Both the position numbers and the translations under genes were made by a program. Of a stretch of DNA of 64,000 nt, positions 49,379 through 58,842 are shown piece after piece. How positions within the stretch are numbered: the first letter of the stretch is position 1; the number at the start of each line of letters is the position of its first letter. Below the pieces are notes generated by a model. It worked only from the letters and a program-made list of their open reading frames with translations. It searched no databases and was not told the origin of the DNA. The DNA comes from Brevundimonas sp. SH203 (lineage in GTDB: Bacteria; Pseudomonadota; Alphaproteobacteria; Caulobacterales; Caulobacteraceae), in contig NZ_BDMM01000001.1 in the NCBI RefSeq assembly GCF_002157625.1, positions 434,001-498,000 on the forward strand. Reading direction: 5' to 3'.

Positions 49379-50014
49379 ATGAACAGTCTGGATTCCATCG
49401 CCGCCCTGCCCGACGGCGCCCTGACCTCGCCGGCCGCGCGCCGCAATGCGGAGCCGATCCTGCGCGTCCTGCGCGCCCATCTTCCGGCCGCCGGATCGGT
49501 GCTGGAGATCGCCTCCGGCTCGGGCGAACACGCCGTCGCCTTTTCAGCCGCCCTGCCCGGCCTGCGCTGGACGCCGAGCGACCCCAGCGCCGAGGCGCGC
49601 GACAGCATCGCCGCCTGGACCCGCGCGACCGCCCTGCCCCATCTCGCGCCGCCGCTGGCGCTGGACGCGCAGGACCCGACGACCTGGCCGACCGGGCCGT
49701 TCGACGCCGTCTATTGCGCGAACATGACGCACATCAGCCCCTGGTCGGCGACCGAGGGGCTGATGGATCTGGCGGGCCGGATCTTGCGACGTCCGGGCGG
49801 TCTTCTGGTTCTCTACGGTCCCTATCGGGAGACGGAGGTTCCACTGGCGCCGTCCAACGCCGCCTTCGACGCCAGCCTGAAGTCGCGCAATCCCGACTGG
49901 GGCCTGCGCGACCGCGACGCCGTCCAGACCCTGGCCCGCGCCCACGGCCTGATCGCCACCCTGCGCGTCCCGATGCCCGCCGAAAACCTGATGCTTCTGT
50001 TCAGAACCGTCTGA
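49379..50014 (+). CDS. DUF938-type SAM-dependent methyltransferase
   Basis: The 211-residue protein has a SAM-binding motif (VLEIASGSGEHAVAF) and YCANMTHISPWSAT, typical of DUF938 methyltransferases, whose substrates are not known. The start at 49379 was chosen because NSLDSIA opens the conserved part; the frame runs open upstream to 49268. It is divergent from pckG and convergent with the next gene. Confidence 0.85.
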   Translation: MNSLDSIAALPDGALTSPAARRNAEPILRVLRAHLPAAGSVLEIASGSGEHAVAFSAALPGLRWTPSDPSAEARDSIAAWTRATALPHLAPPLALDAQDPTTWPTGPFDAVYCANMTHISPWSATEGLMDLAGRILRRPGGLLVLYGPYRETEVPLAPSNAAFDASLKSRNPDWGLRDRDAVQTLARAHGLIATLRVPMPAENLMLLFRTV

Positions 50015-50028
50015 TCAGGCCCATCCAG

Positions 50029-50520
50029 TCAGGACAGGGCTGCGACCGCCTTCGACAGGTCCGCCCGTTCGTTCAGCACGACCGTCCGACCGCCGCCGAA
50101 GATCGCCGCCTCGGCCTCGACGTCCACCCCGAACCGCTCGGCCGTCAGCGCGACCCCGTCGGCGAAGGCGAGGATGGTCAGGTCGTCGGCGCGCGCCAGG
50201 TCGATCAGCGAACGCACCGCCGCCAGCGACGCCTCGTCGCTCGATCCGCCGGGCACGACCAGCCCCTTCAGGCGGCCTTCCGCGATGTCCCGGGCCGTGG
50301 CGGTGGCCAGCACCGTCACGCCGCCCGCCGACAGGCTGGCCTCGCCGGTCGACATCGGCGCCAGCCCCACGCCCTCGCCCCGCAACGCGCCTTCCACATC
50401 GCCCAGCGCCCCGAACGCCATATCGCGCCGCATCACCAGACCCATGCGAAGACGGGTAGGAACGGGGCGGTTGAAGCCGTTGCGGCGCGGTCCAGCGGAA
50501 GATTTGTTTTGAGCGTACAA
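50029..50520 (-). CDS. Degenerate DJ-1/PfpI-like protein
   Basis: This 163-residue protein resembles the DJ-1/PfpI fold (LKGLVVPGGSSDEASLAAV, TILAFADGVALTAERFGV), but the nucleophile elbow has Ala-Asp where the family has a catalytic Cys. It is therefore probably not an active glyoxalase or protease. TTG 50520 has AAGGA six bases before it and gives MYAQNKSSAG; ATGs exist further in. The role is unknown. Confidence 0.6.
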   Translation of the reverse strand: MYAQNKSSAGPRRNGFNRPVPTRLRMGLVMRRDMAFGALGDVEGALRGEGVGLAPMSTGEASLSAGGVTVLATATARDIAEGRLKGLVVPGGSSDEASLAAVRSLIDLARADDLTILAFADGVALTAERFGVDVEAEAAIFGGGRTVVLNERADLSKAVAALS

Positions 50521-50798
50521 GACGTATCCTTTGTCGGTTTCAATAGTGTTTCGGATTCACCGCCCGAAGCGCGCTGATCCCTCACCCCCGTCGCCAGAAA
50601 AACAGACATCGACGGACACGACCAAGGCCGTCCGACACTCTGACTGATGGGAGTATGCCGAACGATATAGTGTCGATGCGCCGCGCATCAACCCGACGAC
50701 CGGGAACCCCATGGGCGTCTTTGCTGAAGCCCAACCCCCGCCTTGCCCGCGTCCAACCCCGGCTCTAGACAACCGCATCGACTGGACGACGGAATCGC

Positions 50799-51572
50799 AT
50801 GGCCTTCACCCGCACCTATGACGGCGACGAACCCGTTCGCGTGAACAAATGGCTGGGCCAGTCCGGCGTCTGTTCCCGGCGCGAGGCCGACAGCCTGATC
50901 GCCAACGGCCTGGTCTCCATCGACGGAGAAACCATCACCGACGCGGGGCGCAAGATTCAGCCGGGCGAGACCCTGACCCTGAACGACACCGCCCAGGCGG
51001 CTCTAGCGACCGGCATGACCCTGGTGCTGCACAAGCCGGTCGGCTTCGTTTCGGGCCAGCCCGACCCCGGCAAGATCCCCGCCGTGCGCCTGTTGAAGAC
51101 CCCCAATCGCGTGGGCGAGGGCGAAACGCCCGCCCGCGACGCCTCCCTGCCCCCCATCGGCCGGCTGGACGAGGATTCGCGCGGTCTTCTGCTGCTGTCT
51201 TCCGACGGCGTGGTGGCCAAGGCGGTGATCGGCCCGGCGTCGGAACTGGACAAGGAATATCTGGTCGTCGTCGAAGGCCAGATCACCGAGGGCAAGCTCA
51301 GCAAGCTGCGCCACGGCCTGTCCCTAAACGACAAGCCGCTGAAACCCGCCCGCGTCACCCAGATCGAACCGCAACGCCTGCGCTTCGTCCTGACCGAGGG
51401 CAAGTATCGCCAGATCCGCCGTATGTGCGAACTGGTCGGGCTGGAGGTCGTGGACCTCTACCGCATCCGCATCGGCCCGCTCAAACTCGGCGACCTGCCT
51501 GAGGGCCGCTGGCGTCACCTGACCGATCAGGAACGCGCGGCCATCATCGCGGCCTCTACGGCCTCAGCCTGA
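50799..51572 (+). CDS. RsuA/RluB/RluF-family pseudouridine synthase
   Basis: The 257-residue protein has an N-terminal S4 RNA-binding domain (RVNKWLGQSGVCSRREADSL) and a pseudouridine synthase domain with catalytic Asp124 in GRLDEDSRGLLLL. It converts a uridine in rRNA to pseudouridine; the RsuA/RluB/RluE/RluF subgroup is clear and the E. coli RluF type seems closest, but the exact target is open. It is convergent with the ATP12 gene. Confidence 0.9.
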   Translation: MAFTRTYDGDEPVRVNKWLGQSGVCSRREADSLIANGLVSIDGETITDAGRKIQPGETLTLNDTAQAALATGMTLVLHKPVGFVSGQPDPGKIPAVRLLKTPNRVGEGETPARDASLPPIGRLDEDSRGLLLLSSDGVVAKAVIGPASELDKEYLVVVEGQITEGKLSKLRHGLSLNDKPLKPARVTQIEPQRLRFVLTEGKYRQIRRMCELVGLEVVDLYRIRIGPLKLGDLPEGRWRHLTDQERAAIIAASTASA

Positions 51573-51577
51573 ATCCC

Positions 51578-52330
51578 TCACCCCAGCGCCCTGAACCACC
51601 GATCCAGCAGTTCCGCCTCGGCGCGTCGCGCCTGGGTGCGTTCGGCCGCCTCGGCGTCTACGCCCCACTGATCCTCCTGGAACGCCTCGTCGATCCGCGA
51701 CAGGTCGAAGGCCTCGCCCCCGCCCAGCGCGCCCCGCTCGACCGCCAGCGCCAGCACCGCCGACCCCAGCAGAGGCACGGCCGTCGCCAGCCCGGTCAGG
51801 CGAAAATCGTCCAGCGTCAGGGCATGGGCCTTCACCCGAGCGATGGCCTCGGGCGATTGCGGCTGGTGAACGATGCCGCGGGTCGGCGCCAGCGCCACCC
51901 CCATCTCGCGCGCGGCCCAGTCGCGCCACGGCCCCCATTCGCGGGTCTGCCGTTCGACCAGGGCGGTCGGATGCTCGGCCAGGTAACAGACCACGTCCGA
52001 CCCGGCATAGGCCGCGATCTCGTCCGCCACCGCCTCGCGCGCGCCGCCGATCCGGTCGATGGCGGTCGAGGCCAGCCGCGTCGCCGGCATGGTCGACGGG
52101 TCCAGAAACTCCCCCTGCGCCGCCCACTCCTCCGCCGCCATCCGCGCCGCCGCCTCGGTCGGCAGCACCAGCGGCGCCTTGTCCGGCGTCTTGGGCGTGC
52201 GCCCATCCAACTGCACCGCCCATCCCCCGCCGGGATGCGTCCCCACGCCCGCCTCGGTCCAGAACCGCGCGATACGATCCGGCGAAAGCTCCACGAAACG
52301 CGGACGATGCGAGGCGGACTGGTCGGTCAT
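51578..52330 (-). CDS. ATP12-family F1-ATPase assembly chaperone
   Basis: This 250-residue protein matches ATP12, which helps assemble the F1 alpha subunit in mitochondria and alphaproteobacteria. WAVQLDGRTPKTPDKAPL and DPSTMPATRLASTAIDR are characteristic. The ATG at 52330 is used; the frame runs open to 52639 but the extension overlaps the upstream gene. It is the last gene in a minus-strand run (crcB, rluA-type, TPR-2OG, ATP12). Confidence 0.9.
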   Translation of the reverse strand: MTDQSASHRPRFVELSPDRIARFWTEAGVGTHPGGGWAVQLDGRTPKTPDKAPLVLPTEAAARMAAEEWAAQGEFLDPSTMPATRLASTAIDRIGGAREAVADEIAAYAGSDVVCYLAEHPTALVERQTREWGPWRDWAAREMGVALAPTRGIVHQPQSPEAIARVKAHALTLDDFRLTGLATAVPLLGSAVLALAVERGALGGGEAFDLSRIDEAFQEDQWGVDAEAAERTQARRAEAELLDRWFRALG

Positions 52331-52347
52331 GAAAACTCCGTCGAAGA

Positions 52348-53832
52348 TCAGGCGGGCGCGACGTCGAACGCCAGCGTCAGGCGCGACGCCTCGCCGCCGA
52401 ACGGCTGGGTGCCGTGCCACATATAGGAAGGAAACAGCACCAGCGTCCCCGCCTGCGGCCGCACATGGTGTTCCGCCTTCAGGTCGGGCAGGCCCGGCGG
52501 GGCGCCGAACCGCAACCAGCCCTCGCGCCCCTCGCCCGTCACCGCAGTCGGCAGTTCGATATGGCAGGCCGAGGACAGCCAGCCGTCCGAATGGATATGG
52601 TCGGCGTGAAACCCGTTCGGACGCAGCCGCACCGACCAACTGCCCTTGATGCGATAGCCGCCGGTGTTGCGCGCCCTCAGCGGATCGTCGCCCCGGCCTA
52701 CCGCCGCCATATAGGCGCGGATCGGCGCGTCGATGGCGGTGAAGAAGGCGCGGATCGCCGGATCGTCGCTCTGCGCCAGGGACTCCGCCGTCTGCGATCC
52801 GCCCCGCAACGACTGCCCCACCGGATGGGTCTTCAGCCGATGCAGACCATGCAACGCCGCCGCCAGATCGGCCAGATAATCCTCAAGCGTCGCCCACCCC
52901 GCCGGCGTCTCCAGACGATAGGGCCGCACGAAGGCGTCGTAGTCGTAGAGCCGGCCATAGCGCGCGTCGCCCAGCATCCGCCACGCCGTCGCCTGATGCG
53001 CCAAGACGTGCTGGTTCAGCGGCTCCCTGGCCCTCAGCGCCGTGATCGGCTCCAGCGCCTCTTCGGGCCGACCCAGCGCCAGCAGGCATTCCGCCTGCGT
53101 CACCATCACCGCCGGCGCGCCCGGCCCCGCCAGAGCCGCCGCCCGGTTCGCATGATCCAGCGCCCGGTGCGGGTCCAGCGTCAGACAGGCCTGCGCCGCC
53201 GCCAGTTCGCCCGGTCCATCCAGAGGCCCGGCGACCAGGGTGCGATACGCCTCCTCGGCGTCGCCCGCATACTCCAGCAGTCTGGCCTTGATCCGCCGCA
53301 ACCCGGCATCGCCCGGCGCCGCCGCGATGGCGGCGTCCAACGGCGCGCTGGCGGCTGCGACATCGGCGTCGCGCATCCAGATCAACTGGCTCAGATCTCT
53401 CAGAACGTCGTCATAGCCGGGCCGGCGCGCCAGAGCCTGGCGATAGGCGTCCTCGGCCGCATCGAATCGGTTCTGCGATTGCAGCGCCCGGGCCAGCACC
53501 AGCCAGGTCTCGGGCGCATCGCCCCCCAATGCCATCGCCTCGCGACACACGGCCTCCGCCTGTGCCGCCCGCCCCAGATCGCCCAGTGTCGAGGCCATGT
53601 TATGCCGCGCCGGAACGCTTTGCGGGCGCACCTTCACCAGCCGCCGCGACAGCGCCAGACTGTCCTCCAGCCGCCCCGCCGCCTTGGCCATGTCGGCATG
53701 GATGGACAGGGCCTGCCACGGCGTATCCGCCCGGCCCGTCACGGCCGCCAGCAGGCTCAGCGCCGCCTCCATCCGCCCGGCGCGCGCCAGGGCCTGGGCG
53801 CGTTCGACCTCAGCCTGGACGTTCGCCGTCAC
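52348..53832 (-). CDS. TPR protein with C-terminal 2OG-Fe(II) oxygenase domain
   Basis: From GTG 53832 the product is 494 residues. Residues 1-290 contain TPR-like helical pairs (ALQSQNRFDAAEDAYRQALA); the C-terminal domain matches the putative 2OG-Fe(II) oxygenase family: likely iron ligands in FHADHIHSDGW (from His409) and MWHGTQPF (His473), and Arg484 for 2-oxoglutarate. It may hydroxylate a protein bound by its TPRs; the target is unknown. The GTG overlaps the RluA-type gene's stop (GTGA). Confidence 0.85.
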   Translation of the reverse strand: MTANVQAEVERAQALARAGRMEAALSLLAAVTGRADTPWQALSIHADMAKAAGRLEDSLALSRRLVKVRPQSVPARHNMASTLGDLGRAAQAEAVCREAMALGGDAPETWLVLARALQSQNRFDAAEDAYRQALARRPGYDDVLRDLSQLIWMRDADVAAASAPLDAAIAAAPGDAGLRRIKARLLEYAGDAEEAYRTLVAGPLDGPGELAAAQACLTLDPHRALDHANRAAALAGPGAPAVMVTQAECLLALGRPEEALEPITALRAREPLNQHVLAHQATAWRMLGDARYGRLYDYDAFVRPYRLETPAGWATLEDYLADLAAALHGLHRLKTHPVGQSLRGGSQTAESLAQSDDPAIRAFFTAIDAPIRAYMAAVGRGDDPLRARNTGGYRIKGSWSVRLRPNGFHADHIHSDGWLSSACHIELPTAVTGEGREGWLRFGAPPGLPDLKAEHHVRPQAGTLVLFPSYMWHGTQPFGGEASRLTLAFDVAPA

Positions 53833-54854
53833 CGGATTCGCTTCACGCCCAGGAAGGGGTCGTCCTCGGCCTCGTCTTCGGTGAAGCCGAAGTGGGCGAA
53901 GCCGGCCTTCATTTCGGGGCTTAGGGGCGCCGTGACCTTCAGGACGCCGCCGCGCGGGTGGTCCAGTTCGATGCTGCGGGCGTGCAGTTGCAGCTTCAGC
54001 GGTCCCGACAGTTCGCGCGACTTCTCGTCGCCGTATTTCGGATCGCCCAGGATCGGGTGGCCGATCCCGGCCATATGGGCGCGCAGCTGGTGCGTCCGTC
54101 CGGTGAAGGGCCGCAACGCCATCCACGCCGCCCGGTGCGAGGCGCGGCTGATGGTCGAGAACGCGGTTTCCGCCGGTTCGGCGCGCGGGTCCTTGCGCTC
54201 GGCCGGGCGCATCATCTCGAAGTCGTTGATGCCGGTCTTCTTCAGCGGCATGTCGATCTGGCCCGAATAGGGTTTCGGATTGCCGATCACGATGGCCCAA
54301 TAGGTCTTCTTGGCCTGACGCCGCGCGAAGGCGCCCGCCAGCCGCTTGGCCGCCTCCGGTCCCTTGCCCAGCAGCAGGACGCCGGACGTGTCGCGGTCCA
54401 GCCGGTGGACCAGACGCGGCCGCTCCAGCCCCTCGCCCCAGGCCGACAGCAGACGGTCAACGTGGCGGCTGGTCTTGGTGCCGCCCTGCACCGCCAGCCC
54501 ATGCGGCTTGTTCAGGGCGATGACCATGTCGTCCTCGTACAGGACCAGCGACTTGGCGAAGGCGATGTCCTTTTCGGTCAGGGTGTGGGCGTCCCCGGCC
54601 TGGCGCGAGGTGTCGTCGGGGATCGGCGGCACGCGCACGGCGGCCCCGGCGGTCAGGCGGCCTTCGGGCTTGATGCGGGCGCCATCGACGCGGATCTGGC
54701 CGCTGCGGGCCATCTTCTGCACCTGGATGTTGGACAGGTGCGGCCAGCGCCGGCGGAACCAACGATCCAGCCGGATGCCGTCCTCGTCCTCGGCGACATA
54801 GAGCGTCAGGACTTCGCGCTTGGGGGCGTCGGTTGCGGGCGGCTGGTCGGTCAA
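53829..54854 (-). CDS. RluA-family pseudouridine synthase (RluC/D-like)
   Basis: The 341-residue protein has an S4-like N-terminal domain and a RluA-type catalytic domain with catalytic Asp153 in HRLDRDTSGVLLL. It is close to RluC or RluD, which modify 23S rRNA. TTG 54854 overlaps the crcB stop (TTGA), with GGAG eight bases before it. Upstream frame length is open but without similarity. Confidence 0.9.
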   Translation of the reverse strand: MTDQPPATDAPKREVLTLYVAEDEDGIRLDRWFRRRWPHLSNIQVQKMARSGQIRVDGARIKPEGRLTAGAAVRVPPIPDDTSRQAGDAHTLTEKDIAFAKSLVLYEDDMVIALNKPHGLAVQGGTKTSRHVDRLLSAWGEGLERPRLVHRLDRDTSGVLLLGKGPEAAKRLAGAFARRQAKKTYWAIVIGNPKPYSGQIDMPLKKTGINDFEMMRPAERKDPRAEPAETAFSTISRASHRAAWMALRPFTGRTHQLRAHMAGIGHPILGDPKYGDEKSRELSGPLKLQLHARSIELDHPRGGVLKVTAPLSPEMKAGFAHFGFTEDEAEDDPFLGVKRIR

Positions 54855-55246
54855 ACGGAAACTCCAAGGGCGCGGCGGGCGATCATCAGGCCGACGAACA
54901 GGGCGCCGATGGCCAGGACCACCGAGCCGATCACATAGGCGGCCGCCAGGCCGATCTGACGGCGCTCGATCATCTGCACCGCCTCCAGCGAATAGGACGA
55001 AAAGGTCGTGAACCCGCCCAGCACCCCCACGGCGGCGAACAGCCTGACCGCCTCCTGCTGCGCCCCGCCGCGAAACGCCAGCCAGCCGACCAGCAGCCCC
55101 ATCAGCAGCCCGCCGGCGACATTGGCCGCAAAGGTGCCGACCGGCCATCCGGCGTTCGGCGCCCACCGACCGGCCGCGACGCCCAGCCCATAGCGCGCCA
55201 TCGAACCGATGGCGCCGCCGGCCGCGACGAGAAGAAAACGTGTCAT
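54851..55246 (-). CDS. crcB: Fluoride exporter CrcB/Fluc
   Basis: This 131-residue membrane protein has four helices with the Fluc signatures GAIGSMARY, GTFAANVAGG and GGFTTFSSYS. Dual-topology dimers export fluoride. A crcB riboswitch was looked for in the short leader and not found. It is translationally linked to the following RluA-type gene. Confidence 0.92.
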   Translation of the reverse strand: MTRFLLVAAGGAIGSMARYGLGVAAGRWAPNAGWPVGTFAANVAGGLLMGLLVGWLAFRGGAQQEAVRLFAAVGVLGGFTTFSSYSLEAVQMIERRQIGLAAAYVIGSVVLAIGALFVGLMIARRALGVSV

Positions 55247-55286
55247 CGTGCGGCCTTCTATACGCGGACCGCGACGAAAGCGATGG

Positions 55287-55775
55287 TCAGCGCGGGATGG
55301 CGCCCTGCACCGAGCGCGCATCATAGGCGTTCGGGCTGTTCGGCTTGGCGCCCCGCCCCATGACGACCTCCAGCGTGGTCGAGGTCGGCTGCGGCCCGCT
55401 GAAGTTCAGGCCCACGCCAACGCCCACGCCCGATGCGGAATAGCCGCCGTATCGGCTGCTGCCGCCGCCGATGGACACGCTGGGGCGGACCCCGCCCTCG
55501 CCGCCGGGGCGGCCGTCGGTCCAGCTCTGCGTCACCTCGAACCACTCATAGCCCTGTTCGGTGGTCAGGTCCGCCGCCCGGACCAGCGCCCAGTCGGCGA
55601 CGCGACCGGCGGCGCCCACGCCATTATAGGTCACGCGGTATCGGTTGCTCTCGATCCGCTGCTCGGAATACCCCTGCCCGCCGCTCCCGCGCTGCTGGCC
55701 ATAGGGCGCCAGGCTGGCGCAGGCGGTCAGGGCTAGAGCGGACAGGCCGGTCAGGGCGATGGCGAGACGCTTCAT
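55287..55775 (-). CDS. CC0125/CC1285-type lipoprotein
   Basis: This 162-residue protein has a lipoprotein signal (LTACASL, Cys19) and the pattern of the Caulobacter CC0125/CC1285 group: GYSEQRIESNRYRVTYNGVG, LVRAADLTTEQGYEWFEV. It ends in a Gly-rich strand region. Function unknown; likely outer-membrane-linked. The ATG at 55775 was chosen as it begins the signal. Confidence 0.85.
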   Translation of the reverse strand: MKRLAIALTGLSALALTACASLAPYGQQRGSGGQGYSEQRIESNRYRVTYNGVGAAGRVADWALVRAADLTTEQGYEWFEVTQSWTDGRPGGEGGVRPSVSIGGGSSRYGGYSASGVGVGVGLNFSGPQPTSTTLEVVMGRGAKPNSPNAYDARSVQGAIPR

Positions 55776-55824
55776 CGGATGAATCCTTTCGACGACATAG
55801 CGTCGCAATCAGACGGCCGTTCCC

Positions 55825-56178
55825 TCACAGATGCAAGGCCAGGGCGATCAGGGCCAGCCCGGCCGGAACCGCCTGCACCAGCAGAATCTTCCGACTGACC
55901 GTCGCCGCGCCGTAAAGCCCCGCCACAACCACGCAGGCCAGGAAGAAGACCTTGACCTGAAACCCGCCCGCGTCCAGCCACAGCCCCCAGGCCAGGCCCG
56001 CGACCAGAAAGCCGTTATAGAGGCCCTGATTGGCGGCCATCACCCGGGTCGTCTCGGCCTTTTCGGCGCTCATGCCAAAGGCCTTTCGCCCGCGCGGCGT
56101 GGTCCACAGCGCCATCTCCAGCACCACGATATAGGCGTGGATCAGCGCCACGATGACGATCAGCACGGTCGCTACCAC
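55825..56178 (-). CDS. DUF1304 family membrane protein
   Basis: This 117-residue protein has four hydrophobic helices and DUF1304 features (IHAYIVVLEMALW, AANQGLYNGFLVAGL). It is a small inner-membrane protein with unknown role. It lies 27 bases after the second RluA-type gene on the same strand. Confidence 0.88.
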   Translation of the reverse strand: MVATVLIVIVALIHAYIVVLEMALWTTPRGRKAFGMSAEKAETTRVMAANQGLYNGFLVAGLAWGLWLDAGGFQVKVFFLACVVVAGLYGAATVSRKILLVQAVPAGLALIALALHL

Positions 56179-56205
56179 AGGCGTCTCCTCGGTGTTCGGA
56201 CGTCT

Positions 56206-56931
56206 TTATAGACCCAGCGCGCTCCGCAGCGTCTGGAAATCTTCCGGCGGCGGGGCCTCGACCGTCGTGGTCCCGCCTTCGGGATGCGGAAAACTCAGTT
56301 TCGCCGCATGCAGCATCAGGCGCGGCGCGCCCCCGACCGGCGTGGTCAGGGCGCCGCCATAGCGCACGTCCCCGATCAGCGGCCGCCCCAGATGCGCCAT
56401 ATGCACCCGCAGCTGATGCATCCGCCCGGTCAGCGGCTCCAGCTCCACCACCGCCCCGTGATCGCTGGCGGCCAGGGTGCGGTAACGGCTCTGCGACCCC
56501 TGCGCCCCCGGCGCGTCGAAGGCGACGACCCGCATATAGGATTCGCGCCCGATCTCCTCGCGACGCAGGGGCGCATCGACCGTGCCGGATCGCGGCTCCG
56601 GCGCCGCCGACAGCAGGGCCAGATACTGTTTCCTGAACCGCCGCATCTGCATCGCCTTGCCCAGAAAGCCCGCCGCCGGCTTGGTCTTGGCCGCCAGGAT
56701 CACGCCCGAGGTGTCCCGGTCCAGACGATGCACCAACTCCGGCCGCTTGCCGTTCGACCGCGCGAACGCCCACAACAGGTCGTCCAGGGTGTGCGCCTTG
56801 ATCCGCCCGCCCTGGCTGGACAGGCCGCTGGGCTTGGAGAAGGCGATGATATGGACGTCCTCGTGGATCACCCACGACCGGACGGCGGCGATCTCATCTT
56901 CGGACAGGGCGACGGGCTGGCGTTCGGACAT
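56206..56931 (-). CDS. RluA-family pseudouridine synthase without S4 domain
   Basis: The 241-residue protein is the catalytic domain alone with Asp71 in HRLDRDTSGVILA and a C-terminal GRMHQLRVHMAHLGRPLIGD. It lacks the S4 domain seen in the gene at 53829, and so resembles the RluA/TruC side of the family. It follows rarA by 16 bases. Exact RNA target cannot be read. Confidence 0.9.
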   Translation of the reverse strand: MSERQPVALSEDEIAAVRSWVIHEDVHIIAFSKPSGLSSQGGRIKAHTLDDLLWAFARSNGKRPELVHRLDRDTSGVILAAKTKPAAGFLGKAMQMRRFRKQYLALLSAAPEPRSGTVDAPLRREEIGRESYMRVVAFDAPGAQGSQSRYRTLAASDHGAVVELEPLTGRMHQLRVHMAHLGRPLIGDVRYGGALTTPVGGAPRLMLHAAKLSFPHPEGGTTTVEAPPPEDFQTLRSALGL

Positions 56932-56947
56932 CGGGCGCTTCTAGAGG

Positions 56948-58276
56948 TCAGTCGCCCGCCGCGTCCACAGGGCCGTCCACCGCCATCCGCGCCCGCATCG
57001 CGGCCCAGCGTTCCAGCCGCGCCTTGACCTTCTCCTCGTGCCCCTCGCCCTTGGGCTGATAGAAGGTGCGGCGCTCCATCTCGTCGGGGAAGAAGTTGGC
57101 GCCCGAAAACCCTTCGGGCGTCGAGGGATCGTATTGATAGCCCTTGCCGTAGCCCAGCGACTTCATCAGCTTGGTCGGGGCGTTGCGGATATGGGCGGGC
57201 GGCATCAGCGAGCCGGTCTCATAGGCCGCCTTCTTCGCCGCCTTGAACGCCTCATAGACCCCGACCGACTTGGGCGCGGTGGCCAGATGCACCACCGCCT
57301 GGGCCAGCGCCAGTTCGCCCTCGGGACTGCCCAGGAAGTCATAGGTGTCCTTGGCCGCATTGGCGACCAGGATCGACAGCGGGTCCGCCTCGCCGATGTC
57401 CTCGACCGCCATCCGCACGATCCGCCGCGCCAGATACAGCGGGTCTTCGCCCCCGTTCAGCATCCGCGCCAGCCAGTACAGCGCCGCGTCCGGGTCCGAC
57501 CCCCGCACCGATTTATGCAGGGCGGATATGAGGTTATAGTGTTCTTCTCTACTCTTGTCGTAGGCAGGCGCCCGGCGCTGCAGCACCCCCGCCAGTCCCT
57601 GCACGTCCAGCCGTTCGTCCTCGGGCAGGTCGAACAGCACCTCCGACATGGTCAGCAGATAGCGCCCGTCCCCGTCCGCCAGCGCCAGCATCGCCTGCCG
57701 CGCCTCGGGCGTCAGCGGCAGGGTCCGATCCATATGCGCCTCGGCCCGGCCCAGCAGTTGATCCAGCGCCGCGTCGTCCAGACGTTTCAGCACATAGACC
57801 TGGCTGCGCGACAGCAGGGCGCCGTTCAGCTCGAAACTGGGGTTCTCGGTCGTGGCCCCGACCAGCGTGACCACCCCCGCCTCCACGAACGGCAAAAAGC
57901 CGTCCTGCTGGGCGCGGTTGAAGCGGTGGATTTCGTCCACGAACAGCAGGGTCGACTGCCCCGCCGCGCGCCGCATCCGCGCCGCCTCGAACGCCTTCTT
58001 CAGGTCTGCGACGCCGGAGAAGACCGCGCTGATCGCCTGATATTCATAGCCCGCCGCCTGGGCCAGCAGCCGCGCGATGGTGGTCTTGCCCGTCCCCGGC
58101 GGCCCCCACAGAATCATCGACCCCAGCCGCCCGGCCTCAATCATGCGCCGGATCGGCCCGCCGGGCCCCAACAGATGGTCCTGCCCCACCACCTCGTCCA
58201 GCGTGCGCGGGCGCAGACGGTCGGCCAAAGGGGCGTCGGGGGGCAGAATGCCGGAGGCTTCGAACAGATCGCTCAT
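56948..58276 (-). CDS. rarA: Replication-associated recombination protein RarA/MgsA
   Basis: This 442-residue AAA+ ATPase has Walker A GPPGTGKT (58-65) and Walker B LLFVDEIHRFNRAQQD, with the C-terminal helical part (NGGEDPLYLARRIVRMAVEDIG) typical of RarA. It acts at stalled replication forks. It heads the minus-strand run. Confidence 0.94.
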   Translation of the reverse strand: MSDLFEASGILPPDAPLADRLRPRTLDEVVGQDHLLGPGGPIRRMIEAGRLGSMILWGPPGTGKTTIARLLAQAAGYEYQAISAVFSGVADLKKAFEAARMRRAAGQSTLLFVDEIHRFNRAQQDGFLPFVEAGVVTLVGATTENPSFELNGALLSRSQVYVLKRLDDAALDQLLGRAEAHMDRTLPLTPEARQAMLALADGDGRYLLTMSEVLFDLPEDERLDVQGLAGVLQRRAPAYDKSREEHYNLISALHKSVRGSDPDAALYWLARMLNGGEDPLYLARRIVRMAVEDIGEADPLSILVANAAKDTYDFLGSPEGELALAQAVVHLATAPKSVGVYEAFKAAKKAAYETGSLMPPAHIRNAPTKLMKSLGYGKGYQYDPSTPEGFSGANFFPDEMERRTFYQPKGEGHEEKVKARLERWAAMRARMAVDGPVDAAGD

Positions 58277-58351
58277 GGGTGCGACCTATGTAAGCGTTCG
58301 CCTTCGGCTTTTCACGCGCTAGTATCGCATCCCGATACGGAGACCGCCTTC

Positions 58352-58777
58352 ATGACCGACGCCCGCCCCGATCAAGGCCCGACTTCGGGCGTGACGCCCC
58401 ATCTGACGATCCCGTCGCGCGGCGCCTCGGCGGCGGTGGACTTCTACATCATCGCCTTCGGGGCCGAGGTTCTGGATCGCCGTCTGGCCGATGACGGCGA
58501 GCGGTTGATGCACGCCCATCTGCGGATCAACGGCTCCAGCGTCATGCTGAACGACGAGTTTCCCGAATATAGCGGCGTTCAGGACGTGCGCCCCGCCGGC
58601 GTGACCCTGCTCCTCCAGGTCGCCGACCCCGACGCCTGGTGGACCCGCGCCCTGGTCGTCGGCGGCGCCGAACCCGTCATGGACATGGCCGATCAATTCT
58701 GGGGCGACCGCTACGGCGTCCTGCGCGACCCCTTCGGCCACACCTGGTCCATCGGCGGCCCGACGAAGGGCGCCTAG
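58352..58777 (+). CDS. VOC-family (glyoxalase-like) protein
   Basis: This 141-residue protein has the two-module VOC fold of PhnB-like proteins (TPHLTIPSRGASAAVDFYI, FWGDRYGVLRDPFGHTWSI). Members bind metals or small ligands; the function here is unknown. GGAG precedes ATG 58352. It diverges from rarA. Confidence 0.85.
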   Translation: MTDARPDQGPTSGVTPHLTIPSRGASAAVDFYIIAFGAEVLDRRLADDGERLMHAHLRINGSSVMLNDEFPEYSGVQDVRPAGVTLLLQVADPDAWWTRALVVGGAEPVMDMADQFWGDRYGVLRDPFGHTWSIGGPTKGA

Positions 58778-58842
58778 GGTGGACGCCCGACATCCCTGCC
58801 CGTCATTCCGGGGCTGGCAGCGGATGCCGTCCTCGTGGACAA

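Noticed and set aside
55247..55290. A crcB fluoride riboswitch
   Set aside because: The leader between crcB and the lipoprotein gene is too short and lacks the motif's conserved pieces.
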